Shown here one piece after another: positions 1 through 11,054 of a stretch of DNA of 64,000 nucleotides; positions within the stretch are counted from its first letter, which is position 1; the number at the start of each line of letters is the position of its first letter. Origin of the DNA: Inia geoffrensis (Eukaryota > Chordata > Mammalia > Artiodactyla > Iniidae); the NCBI GenBank assembly GCA_036417435.1, contig CM070899.1, positions 5,337,001 through 5,401,000 on the forward strand, given 5' to 3'. The translations under genes and the position numbers were made by a program. A model generated the notes under the pieces. The model did no database searches. It saw only the letters and a list, made by a program, of their open reading frames with translations, and had not been told where the DNA came from.

Positions 1-203
1 TGGCGCAGTGGTTGGGAGTCCGCCTGCCGATGCGGGGGACGTGGGTTCGTGCCCCGGTCCGGGAGGATCCCACATGCCGCGGAGCGGCTGGGCCTGTGAG
101 CCACGGCCGCTGAGCCTGTGCGTCCGGAGCCTGTGCTCCGCAGCTGGAGAGGCCACGGCAGTGAGAGGCCCGTGTACCGCAAAAAAAAAAAAAAAAAAAA
201 AAA
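1..203 (+). mobile_element. CHR-type tRNA-derived SINE, short form, 5' end cut by window
   Basis: The copy enters the window a few bases inside the element (TGGCGCAGTGGTTG) and carries the tRNA-like head with the B-box-like GGGTTCGTGCCCC. The GC-rich body is followed by an A-tail of 23 bases at 181-203. It matches the other short CHR copies here (10291, 41788, 43953, 56297 on +; 12681, 20098, 28282, 36035, 50311 on -). Such SINEs are transcribed by RNA polymerase III and moved by L1 proteins. The open frame of 72 codons across it is not a gene. Confidence 0.93.
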
Positions 204-858
204 GTGACCAGTTGTTTTTATTTTAAAAAAACCTCTCCTAGCCTGGCATTTGGGGTAGTGACTGTCAATCAGAACTTCTCCTGGGTGCTCCTTGCTCTGC
301 AAACATGATGGATGCCAGGCTAATCCCACGTGCCAGCATGTTCCCTAAAATCTTAAACTTAGGAGATGCTCATTTTGGGGCACAGGGGAAAGAGCCCTGG
401 CCCAGGAGGCACGTGACTTGGGCAGCTGGTCCTGGGTTTCCCATCAGGTCTCCTGTCAGTCCCCCAGCAGCCTGGCCAAGTGAGTCCCCCCTCTGGGCCT
501 CAGTGTCCCTACGAGAAGACAGACGCTCAGATCCTGTCAAAGCTTCCTCCTGCCGCCTCCTGCGTCTCAGGGGTCTCCTTCTTTTCACAGCCCTTCCCCC
601 ACCCAGGGTGCACAGGCAGCTCTAACTCCACCAACCCCAGGCAGGAGGCTCACCACCCTAGGACGGTATCAACACGCTGGCTGGAATTAGCTACTCTTTC
701 ATCATCTCTATGCCCAGCTTTTCCTCTAATGGTTTCTATTTTAATTAATGCTACCACAATTTATTTGGCAGGCAATCTGGAATTTCTTTCCTATTCCTCA
801 ACCAATAATTTGCCAAGAACTGGCAACCCAGATTAAACCTCAGCAGTTCTCACGTGGA
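204..858. other. No recognised feature
   Basis: Mixed-composition DNA between the first SINE and an L2-like stretch. Overlapping open frames of 106 and 118 codons occur on the + strand, but they show no recognisable domain and no exon-like boundaries. I treat the region as non-coding. Confidence 0.4.
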
Positions 859-859
859 C

Positions 860-1010
860 TAACTCAGCTCCCTAACTGGCTGCCCTGCCTCTAGCTATAG
901 CTCCTTCAAACCCAGCTTCCACATACTTAGTTCCAAGAGTAACTGGATAAAATGCAAATCTGACAATGTCGGGTCCTCACACAAAACCCCCCGAAGAAGA
1001 CCCATCTCCT
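860..1010 (+). repeat. L2-like LINE fragment
   Basis: The order 'ccctaactggctgccctgcctc', then 'aaaatgcaaatctgacaatgtc' followed by a decayed 'aaaacccc', resembles the 3' part of mammalian L2 in the sense direction. It is strongly diverged and the boundaries are approximate. Confidence 0.45.
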
Positions 1011-1234
1011 GTGGGAAGTGGTGTAAAGCCGGCCCAAGCTTCAATGCTGGGGAGCTTATCCCCAGCACAGTCCAGGCAGTCTCCCACCGGCGGCCACTCT
1101 GGTCGCCCCCGCTGATGTGAAAGGGCTCCCTTTAAGCTCTGTCTCTGGGGGAATTTAGGACTCACCCAGAGGGGCCTATGCATTTAATTACCCCCTCCTC
1201 CAGGTTTGCCTAGGACATGCTTGGACCCCACTAC

Positions 1235-1365
1235 AAGGTCTGTTTCTGGGTCTGTCTGCCACTGTGGGCTCTGGGAGGGCAGGCACCAGGCTCTACTTTA
1301 TCTTCCCCAGCACCTGGCAGCCTGAGAGCGCTCAGCCCACGTTTATTTTCCCATGGCTTTAGCTG
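1235..1365 (+). repeat. L2 3'-end-like fragment
   Basis: The text 'gggagggcaggcaccaggctc ... ccccagcacctggcagcc' has the arrangement of the L2 3' end (gagggcaggg, then ccccagcacctagcaca). It is old and approximate. Confidence 0.4.
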
Positions 1366-2100
1366 ACGCTTTCTGGACAGTTCTAACATGGGATTCTGGA
1401 TGGAGGGGTGTTGTTGTGTTTGTGTGTATGTGTGCTGAAGCAAAATCTCTGCGTTTAGGCAATGTTGCATGTCGTAAAGAATTTTTTTAAATAAAAAGCT
1501 CCGTCCGGGGGCAACTGCTGGTACTAGTTCCACGTCTGTTCCTTCCCACCCACCCCCATGCACAGTCAAGTGTGTGGTGAGCCCCCAGCCCCTTCCCTCC
1601 CTCACAAACGGGTGCAGGCGACACACCCCGCTCTACACCGGAGGTGCGCACACTGGCTTCAGGGATCCATAACCCCCTGAAACTGCACATAAAGCTATGG
1701 TTTAAGCATGTTGGACTTTTCCAGGGATTGTGTTAATAACTTCCATTCATGTTTCAAAGGTGCTCCAAATCTCCAAAAAGACTGCCCCCAGCCTGGGGGC
1801 TGCTGCTGAAGCCCCGTCATGGTACGTTCCCCCTGCTCAGGGACCACTGCGCCGACAGACGAGGGGGTTAAAGCAGGCAGCGTGCCCATGGCGCTCGTGT
1901 CAGGAGCAGAGAAATTAGGAGCAACGAGGAGTATCTGGAAGCCTCCAATATCACTGCAGCCTAATACAGAGCAAGGAATACTGCACAAATCTGGAAATTC
2001 TATTTAGCTCAGCACTTTCAAGTCCGTTTGCTAAATGGAACAACGTAAAAGAGATCTCTGTCTGAGTTACTTTTCCTTCTCAGTTCATGGGGACACGGAG
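1366..2100. other. No recognised feature
   Basis: It holds overlapping short open frames on both strands (about 60-97 codons). None shows a recognisable domain, and no repeat or RNA gene is apparent. Confidence 0.35.
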
Positions 2101-2104
2101 CTGC

Positions 2105-2425
2105 ACTCTCCAGTGCCATGCCCCGAGCCACGTGACCGAGAGCACTAGAAATGTCGTCAGTCCGAGCAGAGACGCGATGCTAGTGTAAAGGACACACGAG
2201 TCTTCAAAGACTCAGTACCAAGAGTCATCTAATAGAGCTCATTAGTAATTTTTATCTTGATTACATGTTGAAATTATATTTTAGACACAGTATTTTCAAT
2301 AAATATATTACTAAAATTAATTGCATCTGTTCTTCTTACTTAATAGGGCTATTAAATATTTGAAATGCGGCATATGGCTCCCATTTGCGGCTTGTGCTCT
2401 ATTCTGTTGGCCAGGGCTGCTCTAG
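2105..2425 (+). mobile_element. hAT-Charlie-type MITE remnant
   Basis: The left part reads 'ccgagccacgtgaccgagagcactagaaatgt' and the right part 'tatttgaaatgcggcatatggctcccatttgcgg ... ggccagggctgctctag'. This is the mirrored 'gccacatgtggct ... gcactgctctag' arrangement of the non-autonomous hAT elements common in mammals, around an AT-rich centre. No transposase is encoded. It is an old fossil; the subfamily is not assigned. Confidence 0.6.
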
Positions 2426-2699
2426 AAAATGTGGCACACTAGCCACTATTCTGTGCTTCAATTCACTCTATCACTGCTTAATTGATTCCCAGCTTAGAAT
2501 CGTTCTATTCTTTGCAAATCAAAAGCACAACTTTCAGAGAGGATTTCCTACGTCAGATACTAGTATTTTCACACAAATAAAAAACAGTTTGGCAAAAATA
2601 CCTGGGAAAATACACTAAGACAGACACATTTATTTATGGGGTCCAAATCCACTTGGCAATATGCAGGTGAAAATGTCACATCCAGGATATACGTCTAAT

Positions 2700-2880
2700 A
2701 ATAATCTATTTCTATAGACATTTACTGAGCACCTGCTGAATGCTGGGCTCTTCACATTTATTATCATTATTTTCATTTTAAATACGAGAGAACTGAAGCT
2801 CAGAGAGGGGTTCAAGGCCACCTTACTTGTACGTGGCAGGTCACCTTGAACCCCGGTCCTGGTACCACAGCACACTGCCC
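2700..2880 (-). repeat. MIR SINE (antisense)
   Basis: The text 'tactgagcacctgctgaatgctggg' and then 'gagagaactgaagctcagagaggggttcaagg' followed by 'gaaccccggtcctggtacc' is the reverse complement layout of MIR. Ancient mammalian tRNA-derived SINE, diverged. Confidence 0.6.
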
Positions 2881-2954
2881 CATCCCTCCCTCTGCCAACA
2901 TTCTGCCTTGGTAAACTGTAAAAGGTGAGGCAAACATAAAGTACTTTGAGATAC

Positions 2955-3100
2955 ATTATATCATCTAATTATCCAAGCTATTCTGTGAGACAGACATGGA
3001 GGTTATCAATCACCATATTAAAAGCAAGGCATGAAACGCTTGTGTGAAGGACTTGCCCTACACCTAGCAGCTTGGTGGAGCACAGTCTTACACCTAGGAG
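2955..3100 (-). repeat. MIR-like fragment (antisense)
   Basis: A weaker second copy of the antisense MIR layout: 'ttctgtgagacagacatggaggttatcaatc ... aggcatgaaacgcttgtgtgaaggacttgccc'. The match is by general arrangement only. Confidence 0.4.
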
Positions 3101-3344
3101 TTCTGAAAACAAGTTCAACATCCTTTCAAATGTACCCTCTCCATGCTACCAAACATAACCTCCTCCTTTAATTAATACTGACTGCGTTCCTGGTCTTGGA
3201 ATTAAGGGAACAACAGAAGGCAGACCATTATTGTCAATAATAGTCATATTCATATTCAGTGACAAACACATATTACCGCATATTATATATTCTTATATTA
3301 TGAATGTAGTAACGGCACCATGAATTTTTAGTGTGATATTTTAT

Positions 3345-3460
3345 GTATTCATCAGCTCTTCCACGCTTACAGTGTCATAATCGTTTGAAAGAGGAAGAAA
3401 CTGAGACACAGGACAGTTGGGTGACTTGTACAAAAGCTCTCAGAGCTACTCATGGACCAA
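3345..3460 (-). repeat. MIR-like fragment (antisense)
   Basis: The stretch 'gaggaagaaactgagacacaggacagttgggtgacttgtacaaaagctc' follows the antisense MIR core (gaggaaactgaggcacagag ... gtgacttgcccaagg). Confidence 0.5.
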
Positions 3461-4535
3461 ACAAATTAAACACACAGGCAGCAAAGGTTAAGCAAAGAAG
3501 CGCCTGGGAGAAGCCCTTCTTGGTCTCTAACAGCCCAGGGAAGGTCTGACTGATTGATGTATAAACTCCTTGGTGCAGGTGGGAAAATGTAAAAGCAAAA
3601 GCACAGGAAGATGCATAGAAAGGTTTAACCTCTTGAGAGGGAAGGGCATCCACTGTGTAGGAGTCAGGGTTGGTTTTGTTCTGTATTGTTTCGTCCTCAG
3701 GTGAGTTTCCAGAGAAACAAGAGGGCAACCACACTCCATCCTTGCTCTGCCCTAACACTTGAAGTCAAAATATGGGAAAAACAGTGAAACACAGAAGTAA
3801 TCCAAGTACAGCGGAGAAGGTAAGCCTGCGTGTGGACCAGAGGGAGAGGATGCAGGCGCAGGAGTAACCCCACACAGCAGATTATGAACAAGGAGGAAGG
3901 AGAAGTTCACAAGAGAAAAACACAGCAACTGATGACAGCGGACAAGAACAGGGAGGAGAGAGAAAGCGGGGAAACAAGAGGAGCTTGTAAGAAACTGCAG
4001 AGGGAGCACGGTGCTAGTAACACCATCACCATGTACTGAGCCGCTGGCTGAGTTGTCCACGTGCCAGAAGCCAGCACGCAGAGGGACAGACACTACCCAG
4101 GACCGGCTCGAAGCCACCACTGGGACACACAAGCCAAGGGAAAAGAGTGGGTTAACATGCTGACGAGTCCAGGAGAGGAAATTACGTAGGACCCCCTTAG
4201 CATGGAGGGATGGACTCACGTTGTCATTTATTTAGAACTTTCTTGCATGCGGTTTAAACCTAGTTCTTTTATCTGTACTGTGCACCCGTGGTTATTCACT
4301 TTACCTAAAGTTCCACTTTAAGAAGGCTGACGTGGGCTCCTCCAGCTTCCGCCGTTGCTGCGCAGCATCAGCTTTACCCTGCCTAGTCTTCCTTCTTCTG
4401 GTTTCCACCATTGGCTGTCCATCTTCTGCGTTTTCTTGCATTTTTTTCCCCCTCAGAGTTCAGTCCACCACTCCTGCCCTTTAGTTTTGGAGTCACGGGG
4501 AACGGGTGCTATACTTTAGGATGCAGTGGATGCTG
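3461..4535. other. No recognised feature
   Basis: Ordinary single-copy-looking DNA. A 155-codon open frame lies on the - strand (3752-4219). It is hydrophobic and Ser/Cys-rich with no domain I recognise, and nothing suggests splice sites in frame. I regard it as chance. Confidence 0.35.
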
Positions 4536-4539
4536 AAAT

Positions 4540-4612
4540 TCACCTGAGACCACAGAGCCAGAGAAGCCCAAACTGAGTTTTGAATCTGGCAATCTTGACC
4601 CCAGAGCCCTCT
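4540..4612 (-). repeat. MIR fragment interrupted by L1
   Basis: The stretch 'ccacagagccagagaagcccaaactgagttttgaatctggcaatcttgaccccagagccct' matches the antisense 3' part of MIR (gagctgggatttgaaccca ... actccagagcc). It ends where the L1 5'UTR-like sequence starts, so the L1 probably landed here. Confidence 0.4.
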
Positions 4613-5120
4613 GGCCTAAAGCTACGTGGCTGACAGGGTCTTCGTGCTCTGTCCGGGTGTCAGGCCTGTGCCTCTGAGGTGGGAGAGCCAAGTTCAGGAC
4701 ATTGGTCCACCAGAGACCTCCTGGCCCCACGTAATATCAATCAGCGAGAGCTCTCCCAGAGATCCCTGTCTCAACGCTAAGACCCAGTTCCACCCAATGG
4801 CCAGCAAGCTCCAGTGCTGGACGCCCGATGCCAAACAACTAGCAAGACAGAAACACAACCACACCCATTAGCAGAGAGGCAGCCTAAAATCATAATAAGG
4901 TCACAGACACCCCAAAACACACCACCAGACACAGTCCTGCCCATCAGAAAGACAAGATCCAGCCTCATCTACCAGAACACAGGCACTAGTCCCCTCCAGC
5001 AGGAAGCCTACACAACCCACTGAACCAACCTTAGCCACGGGGGGCAGACACCAAAAACAACGGGAACTACGAACGTGCGGCCTGCGAAAAGGAGACCCCA
5101 AACATGATAAGTTAACCAAA
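4613..5120 (+). promoter_or_regulatory. L1 5'UTR segment (internal promoter region)
   Basis: This non-coding leader runs into the ORF1 start and holds A- and C-rich text typical of cetartiodactyl L1 leaders. In L1 this region carries the internal RNA polymerase II promoter. It is probably 5'-truncated, since about 500 bases is short for an L1 leader; activity cannot be judged by eye. An open frame of 81 codons (4626-4871) within it is not meaningful. Confidence 0.6.
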
Positions 5121-6081
5121 ATGGGAAGACAGAGAAACACACAGCAGATGAAGGAGCAAGATAAAAACCCACCAGACCTAATAAATGAAGAGGAAATAGG
5201 CCGTCTACCTGAAAAAGAATTCAGAGTAATGATAGTAAAGATGATCCAAAATCTTGGAAATAGAATTAATACAACAAACATTTAACAAGGACCTAGAAGA
5301 ACTAAAGCACAAACAATGATGAACAACACAATAAATGAAATTATAAATTCTCTAGAAGGAATCAATAGCAGAATAACTGAGACAGAAGAACAGATAAGGG
5401 ACCTGGAAGATAAAACAGTGGAATAACTACTGCAGAGCAGAATAAAGAAAAAAGAATGAAAAGAATTGAGGGCAGTCTCACAGACCTCTGGGACAATATT
5501 AAATGTACCAACATTCGAATTATAGGGGTCCCAGAAGAAGAAGAGGAAAAGAAAGGGACTGAGAAAATATTTGAAGAGATTATAGTCGAAAACTTCCCTA
5601 ATATGGGAAAAGAAATAGTCAATCAAGTCCAGGAAGCTCAGAGAGTCCTATACAAAAAAAAAATCCAAGGAGAAACACACCAAGACACATACTAATCAAA
5701 CTATCAAAAATAAATACAAAGAAAAAATACTAAAAGCAGCAAGGGAAAATCAACAAATAACACACAAGGGAATCCCCATAAGGTTAAGAGCTGGTCTTTC
5801 AGTAGAAACTCTGCAAGCCAGAATTGAGTGGCAGGGCATGTTTTTTTTTTTTTTTTTTTTTTTTTTTGCAGGGCATATTTAAAGTGGTGAGAGGGAGAAA
5901 CCTACAACCAAGATTACTCTACTCAGCAAGGATCTCATTCAGATTAGATGGAGAAATCAAAAGCTTTACAGACAAGCAAAGGCTAAGAGAATTCAGCACC
6001 ACCAAACTAGCTTTAAAACAAATGATAAAGGAACTTCTCCAGGCAGGAAACACAAGAGAAGGAAAAGGCCTGCAAAAATAA
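5121..6081 (+). pseudogene. L1 ORF1 (RNA-binding protein), inactivated
   Basis: ORF1 protein is the trimeric coiled-coil RNA chaperone of the L1 particle. The start is the ATG at 5121, and the first 54 codons are open and charged (MGRQRNTQQMKEQDKNPPD...). The frame then meets a stop at about 5283-5285, because bases seem lost just before 'acatttaacaagg'. A second open piece (5456-5695) holds the conserved 'NIRIIGVPEEEEEKKGTEKIFEEIIVENFPNMGKE' segment of the RNA-recognition-like domain. A third (after 5868) holds the C-terminal domain '...PRLLYSARISFRLDGEIKSF', ending at TAA 6079-6081. A 27-base T run flanked by 9-bp repeats is inserted at 5841-5867. The protein cannot be made intact. Confidence 0.9.
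5831..5876 (-). mobile_element. Poly(A)-only retro-insertion with 9-bp target-site duplication
   Basis: GCAGGGCAT occurs at 5831-5839 and again at 5868-5876, enclosing one G (5840) and 27 T. Read on the - strand this is target repeat, A27, C, target repeat: the structure left when an L1-driven insertion is truncated to its tail. Removing one repeat and the T run restores normal ORF1 spacing ('gtggcagggcatatttaaagtgg'). Confidence 0.8.
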
Positions 6082-6122
6082 ACGCAAAACAATTAAGAAA
6101 ATGGTTAAGCGGAACATAAATA

Positions 6123-9100
6123 TTGACAATTACCTTAAATGTAAATGGACTAAATGCTCCAACCAAAAGACACACACTGGCTGAATAAATACAAAAACAA
6201 GACCCGTATATATGCTATCTACAAGAGACCCACTTCAGACCTAGGGACACATACAGACTGCAAGTGAGGGGATGGAAAAAGATATACCATGCAAATGGAA
6301 ATCAAAAGAAAGCTGGAGTAGCAATTCTCATATCAGACAAAATAGACTTTGAAATAAAGACTATTGCAAGAGACAAAGAAGGACACTACATAATGATCAA
6401 GGTATCAATCCAAGAAGAAGATATAACAACTGTAAATATTTATGCACCTAATATAGGAGCATCTCAATACATAAGGCAAATGCTAACAGCCATAAAAGGG
6501 GAATGGACAGTAACACGATCATAGTAGGGGATTTTAACACCCCACTTTCACCAATGGACAGATCATCCAAAATGAAAATAAATAAGGAAACACAAGCTGT
6601 AAATAATACATTAAACGAGATGGACTTAACTGACATTTACAGGACATTCCATCCAAAACCAACAGAATACACATTCTTCTCAAGTGCTCATGGAACATTC
6701 TCCAGGCTAGATCATATCTTGGGTCACAAATCCAGCCTCAGTAAATTTAAGAAAACTGAAATCATATCAAGCATCTTTTTGGACCACAGGCTATGAGACT
6801 AGATATCACTTACAGGAAAAATCTGTAAAAAACACAAACACATGGAGGCTAAACAATGCACTACTTAATAACCAAGAGATCACTGAAGAAATCAAAGAGG
6901 CAATCAAAAAATACCTAGAAACAAATGACAATGAAAACACGAAGACCCAAAACCTATGGGATGCAGCAAAAGCAGTTCTAAGAGGGAAGTTTATAGCAAT
7001 ACAATCCTACCTTAAGAAACAAGAAACATCTCAAACAACCTAACCTTACACCTAAAGCAATTAGAGAAAGAAGAACAAAAAAACCCCCAAAATTGGCAGA
7101 AGGAAAGAAATCATAAAGATCAGATCAGATATAAATGAAAAAGAAATGAAGGAAACAATAGCAAAGATCAATAAACCTAAAAGCTGGTTCTTGAGAAGAC
7201 AAACAAAATAGATAAACCAGTAGCCAGACTCATTAAGAAAAAAAGGGAGAAGACTCAAATCAATAGAATTAGAAATGAAAAAGGAGAAGTAACAACTGAC
7301 ACTGCAGAAATACAAAGGATCATGAGAGATTATTACAAGCAACTCTTATGCCAATAAAACGGACAACCTGGAAGAAATGGACAATTTCTTAGAAAAGCAA
7401 AACCTTCCGAGACTGAACCAGGAAGAAATAGTAAATATAAACAGACCAATCACAAGCACTGAAATTGAGACTGTGATTAAAAATCTTCCAACAAACAAAA
7501 GCCCAGGACCAGATGGCTTCACAGGCGAATTCGATCAAACATTTAGAGAAGAGCTAACACCTATCCTTCTCAAACTCTTCCAAAATATAGCAGAGGGAGG
7601 AACACTCCCAAACTCATTCTACGAGGCCACCATCACCCTGATACCAAAACCAGACAAAGATGTCACAAAGAAAGAAAACTACAGGCCAATATCACTGATG
7701 AACATAGATGCAAAAATCCTCAACAAAATACCAGCAAACAGAATCCAACAGCACATTAAAAGGATCATACACCATGACCAAGTGGGGTTTATCCCAGGAA
7801 TGCAAGAATTCTTCAGTATATGCAAATCAATCAGTGTGATAAACCACATTAACAAGTTGAAGGAGAAAAACCATATGATCATCTCAATAGACGCAGAGAA
7901 AGCTTTTGACAAAATTCAACACGCATTTATGATAAAAGCCCTCCAGAAAGTAGGCATAGAGGGAACTTACCTCAACTAAGAAAGGCCATATATGACAGAC
8001 CCACAGCCAACATCGTTCTCAATGGTGAAAAACTGAAACCATTTCCACTAGGATAAAAGGAACCAGACAAGGTTGTCCACTCTCACCACTATTATTCAAC
8101 ATAGTTTTGGACATTTTAGCCACATCAATCAGAGAAGAAAAAGGAATCCAAATCGGAAAAGAAGAAGTAAAGCTGTCACTGTTTGCAGATGACATGGCAC
8201 TATACATAGAGAATCGTAAAGATGCTACCAGAAAACTACTAGAGCTAGTCAATGAATTTAGTAAAGTAGCGGGATACAAAATTAATGCACAGAAATCGCT
8301 TGCATTCCTATACACTAATGATGAAAAATCTGAAAGTGAAATTAAGGACACACTCCCATTTACCATTGCAACAAAAAGAATAAAATACCTAGGAATAAAC
8401 CTACCTAAGGAGACAAAAGACCTGTATGCAGAAAACTATGAGACACTGATGAGAGAAATTAAAGATGATATAAACATATGGAGAGATATATACCATGTTC
8501 CTGGATTGGAAGAATCAACATTGTGAAAATGACTATACTACCCAAAGCAATCTAGAGATTCAATGCAATCCCTATCAATCTACCAATGGCAGTTTTCACA
8601 GAACTAGAGCAAAAAATTTCATAATTTGTATGGAAACACGAAAGACCCCGAACAGCCAAAGCAACCTTGAGAAAGAAAAATGGAGCTGGAGGAATAAGGC
8701 TCCTGGACTTCAGACTATACTACAAAGCTACAGTAATCAAGACAGTACGGTACAGGCACAAAAAGAGAAATATAGATCAACGGAACAGACAGGATAGAAA
8801 GTCCAGAGATAAACCCACGCACATATGGTCACCTTATTTTTGATAAAGGAGACAAGAATATACAATGGAGAAAAGACAGCCTCTTCAATAGGTGGTGCTG
8901 GGAAACCTGGACAGCTACATGTAAAATAATGAAATTAAAACACTCCCTAATACCATCCACAAAAATAAACTCAAAATGGATTAAAGACCTAAATGTAAGG
9001 CCAGACACTATAAAACTCTTAGAGGAAAACACAGGCAGAACACTCTATGACAAAAATCACAGCAAGATCCTTTTTGACCCACCTCCTAGAGAGATAGAAA

Positions 9101-9912
9101 TAGAAACAAAAATAAACAAATGGGACCTAATGAAACTTAAAAGCTTTTGCACAGCAAAGGAAACCATAAACAAGATGAAAAGACAACCCTCCGAATGGGA
9201 GAAAAGATTTGCAAATGAAGCAACTAACAAATGATGCATCTCCAAAATTTACAAGCAGCTCATGCAGCTCAATAGCAAAAAACCAAACAACCCAATCCAA
9301 ACATGGGCAGAAGATCTAAGCACGCATTTCTCCAAAGAAGATATACAGATTGTCAACAAACACACGAAAGGATGTCCAACATCACTAATCATTAGAGAAA
9401 TGCAAGTCAAAACTACAATGAGGTATCACCTCACACCAGTCAGAATGGCCATCACCAAAAAATCTACAAACAGTAAATGCTGGAGAGGGTGTGGAGAAAA
9501 GGGAACCCTCTCACACTGCTGGTGGGAATGTAAATTGATACAGCTACTATGGAGAACGGTATGGAGGTTCCTTAAAAAACTAAAACAGAACTACCATACG
9601 ACCCAGTAATCCCACTACAGGGATATATACCCTAAGAAAACCATAATTCAAAAAGAGTCATGTACCACAATGTTCATTGCAGATCTATTTACAATAGCCA
9701 GGGCATGGAAGCAACCTAAATGTCCACTGACAGATGAACAGAAAAAGAAGATGTGGCACATATGCCCAGTGGAATGTTACTCAGCCATAAAAAGAAACAA
9801 AATTGAGTTATTTGTAGTGAGGTGGATGGCCCTGGAGACTGTCATACAGAGTGAAGTAAGTCAGAAAGAGAAAAATAAATACCGTATGCTAACACGTATA
9901 TGTGGAAACTAA
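6123..9912 (+). pseudogene. L1 ORF2 (endonuclease/reverse transcriptase), inactivated
   Basis: ORF2 protein nicks target DNA and reverse-transcribes L1 RNA. The expected start is TTG at 6123-6125 rather than ATG. A TAA at 6186-6188 replaces the Trp codon seen in the - strand copy (LAEWIQKQD). The endonuclease domain (about 6123-6830) includes the [13 protein letters not shown] motif, but a frameshift near 6500 splits it and another break lies near 6790. The reverse transcriptase (about 7377-8530) shows [33 protein letters not shown] and the catalytic FADD at 8182-8193. An extra T near 7347 and losses near 7976 and 8050 break the frame. The Cys-rich C-terminal part shows [18 protein letters not shown] (about 9478-9531). 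The stop TAA is at 9910-9912. Confidence 0.92.
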
Positions 9913-10286
9913 AAAAAAAAAAAAAAAAAAGGTTCTGAAGAACCTAGGGGCAGGGCAGGAATAAAGATGCAGACGTAGAGAATGGACTTGAGGACCCGGA
10001 AAGGGTAAGCTGGGACGAAGTGAGAGAGTGGCATGGACATGTATACACTACCAAATGGAAAATAGACAGCTAATGGGAAGCAGCCACATAGCACAGGGAG
10101 ATCAGCTCAGTGCTTTGTGACCACCTAGAGGGGTGGGATAGGGAGGGCAGGAGGAAGTCGCAAGGAGGAGGAGATATCGGGATATATGTATATGTATAGC
10201 AGTGAATCAGCTAACACACCACTGTAAAGCAATTACACTCCAATAAAGATGTTAAAAAAAAAAAAGACCTAAAAAAAAAAAAAAAA
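9913..10286 (+). other. L1 3'UTR and A-tail
   Basis: It begins with an A run directly after the ORF2 stop, then 'ggttctgaagaacctagggg', and ends with 'caataaagatgtt' plus A-rich sequence interrupted by GACCT (10266-10270). The same layout, including the A run after ORF2, recurs at 30930-31310 and on the - strand at 48640-49040, so it is a family trait. AATAAA near 10242 would serve as the polyadenylation signal. Confidence 0.85.
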
Positions 10287-10290
10287 GATA

Positions 10291-10489
10291 GGGCTTCCCT
10301 GGTGGGGCAGTGGTTGAGAGTCCACCTGCCAATGCAGGGGACACGGGTTCATGCCCTGGTCCGGGAGGATCCCACATGCCGCGCGGAGCGGCTTGGCCCG
10401 TGAGCCATGGCCACTGAGCCTGCGCTCCGCGACGGGAGAGGCCACAACAGTGAGAGGCCCGCATACCGCAAAAAAAAAAAAAAAAAAAA
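10291..10489 (+). mobile_element. CHR-type SINE, short form, placed at the L1 tail
   Basis: It starts GGGCTTCCCTGGTGGGGCAG four bases after the L1 A-tail and ends with a 20-base A-tail (10470-10489). It probably inserted at or near the A-tail of the L1, so the order of events is L1 first, SINE second. Part of the body differs from the other short copies: 'gagcctgcgctccgcgacggg' lacks the 'gtccggagcctgt' block, a small internal deletion. Confidence 0.92.
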
Positions 10490-10505
10490 GTTAAATGAAT
10501 GAGCC

Positions 10506-10887
10506 TGTATTAGTCAACTTGGGCGGCTGTAATGAAATACCCCAGAGTGGGAGCTTAGAAGGAACAATTCACTTTCTCACAGTTCTGGAGGCTGCAAGTC
10601 CAAATCAAAGTGTCAGCAGGGTTGGTTTCTCTAGAGGTCTCTCACCTGACCTGTACAATAGATGTCGCCTTTCCTTGCGTCCTCACACAGCCTTCCTCTG
10701 TGTGCGAGCTCTCCTGGCGACTCTGCCTCTTCTTATATGGACACAAGTAGTATTGGATTAGGGCTCCACCCTTACGACCTAATTTAACCTTCAGTACCTC
10801 CTTAAAGGCCCCATCTCCAAATACAGTCACACTGGGGATTAGAGCTTCAACCTATGAATTCAGGGGGACACAATTCCATCCATATCA
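10506..10887 (-). mobile_element. MaLR (MLT1-type) LTR, antisense, solo
   Basis: The segment runs from TGTATTAG to CATATCA. Its middle text is typical of antisense MLT1 LTRs: 'ctcacagttctggaggctgcaagtccaaatca', 'tggattagggctccaccctt', 'ccccatctccaaatacagtcacac' and 'gggggacacaattcca'. No internal retroviral-like region flanks it. MaLR elements are old non-autonomous relatives of ERV-L. Outside it, GAGCC and GTGTC do not form a convincing target duplication. Confidence 0.8.
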
Positions 10888-11054
10888 GTGTCCTAGACCA
10901 CAGTCCTTTGTTAAACACCCAGATGGAATACAACACTGTAAATGTGGTCTGACAATTTTGAAGATTACTGGGACAGTCATCTCCTCCGGAGGTAAAAATG
11001 ATACAGTTTTTAGTCTGTTTTTATTTATCTTGCATGGTTTCGTATTATTGGGGA

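Larger units (their letters stand above)
4613..10286 (+). mobile_element. LINE-1 (L1), nearly full-length, dead copy
   Basis: Order: part of the 5'UTR (about 4613-5120), ORF1 (5121-6081), a short spacer, ORF2 (about 6123-9912), the 3'UTR (9913-10250) and an A-rich tail (10251-10286). L1 moves by target-primed reverse transcription using its own ORF1 RNA-binding protein and its ORF2 endonuclease and reverse transcriptase. Both ORFs carry stops and frameshifts, so this copy cannot move itself. The 5' boundary is inferred from where the MIR-like flank stops. I found no clear target-site duplication; the 3' one may be hidden by the SINE that follows the tail. Confidence 0.93.

Noticed and set aside
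1..180. CHR SINE heads as functional tRNA genes
   Set aside because: The A- and B-box-like text is tRNA-derived but no cloverleaf, anticodon arm or proper 3' end can be made; the body is SINE.
8..226. Open reading frames of 60-150 codons across SINEs (e.g. 12667-12927, 20066-20395, 41530-41982, 50257-50595)
   Set aside because: The same peptides recur wherever the GC-rich CHR body is read, in several frames and on both strands. They come from the repeat and are not genes.
7377..7979. A 200-codon reverse-transcriptase frame as an active gene
   Set aside because: It is one piece of an L1 ORF2 with a missing start codon, stops and frameshifts on both sides.
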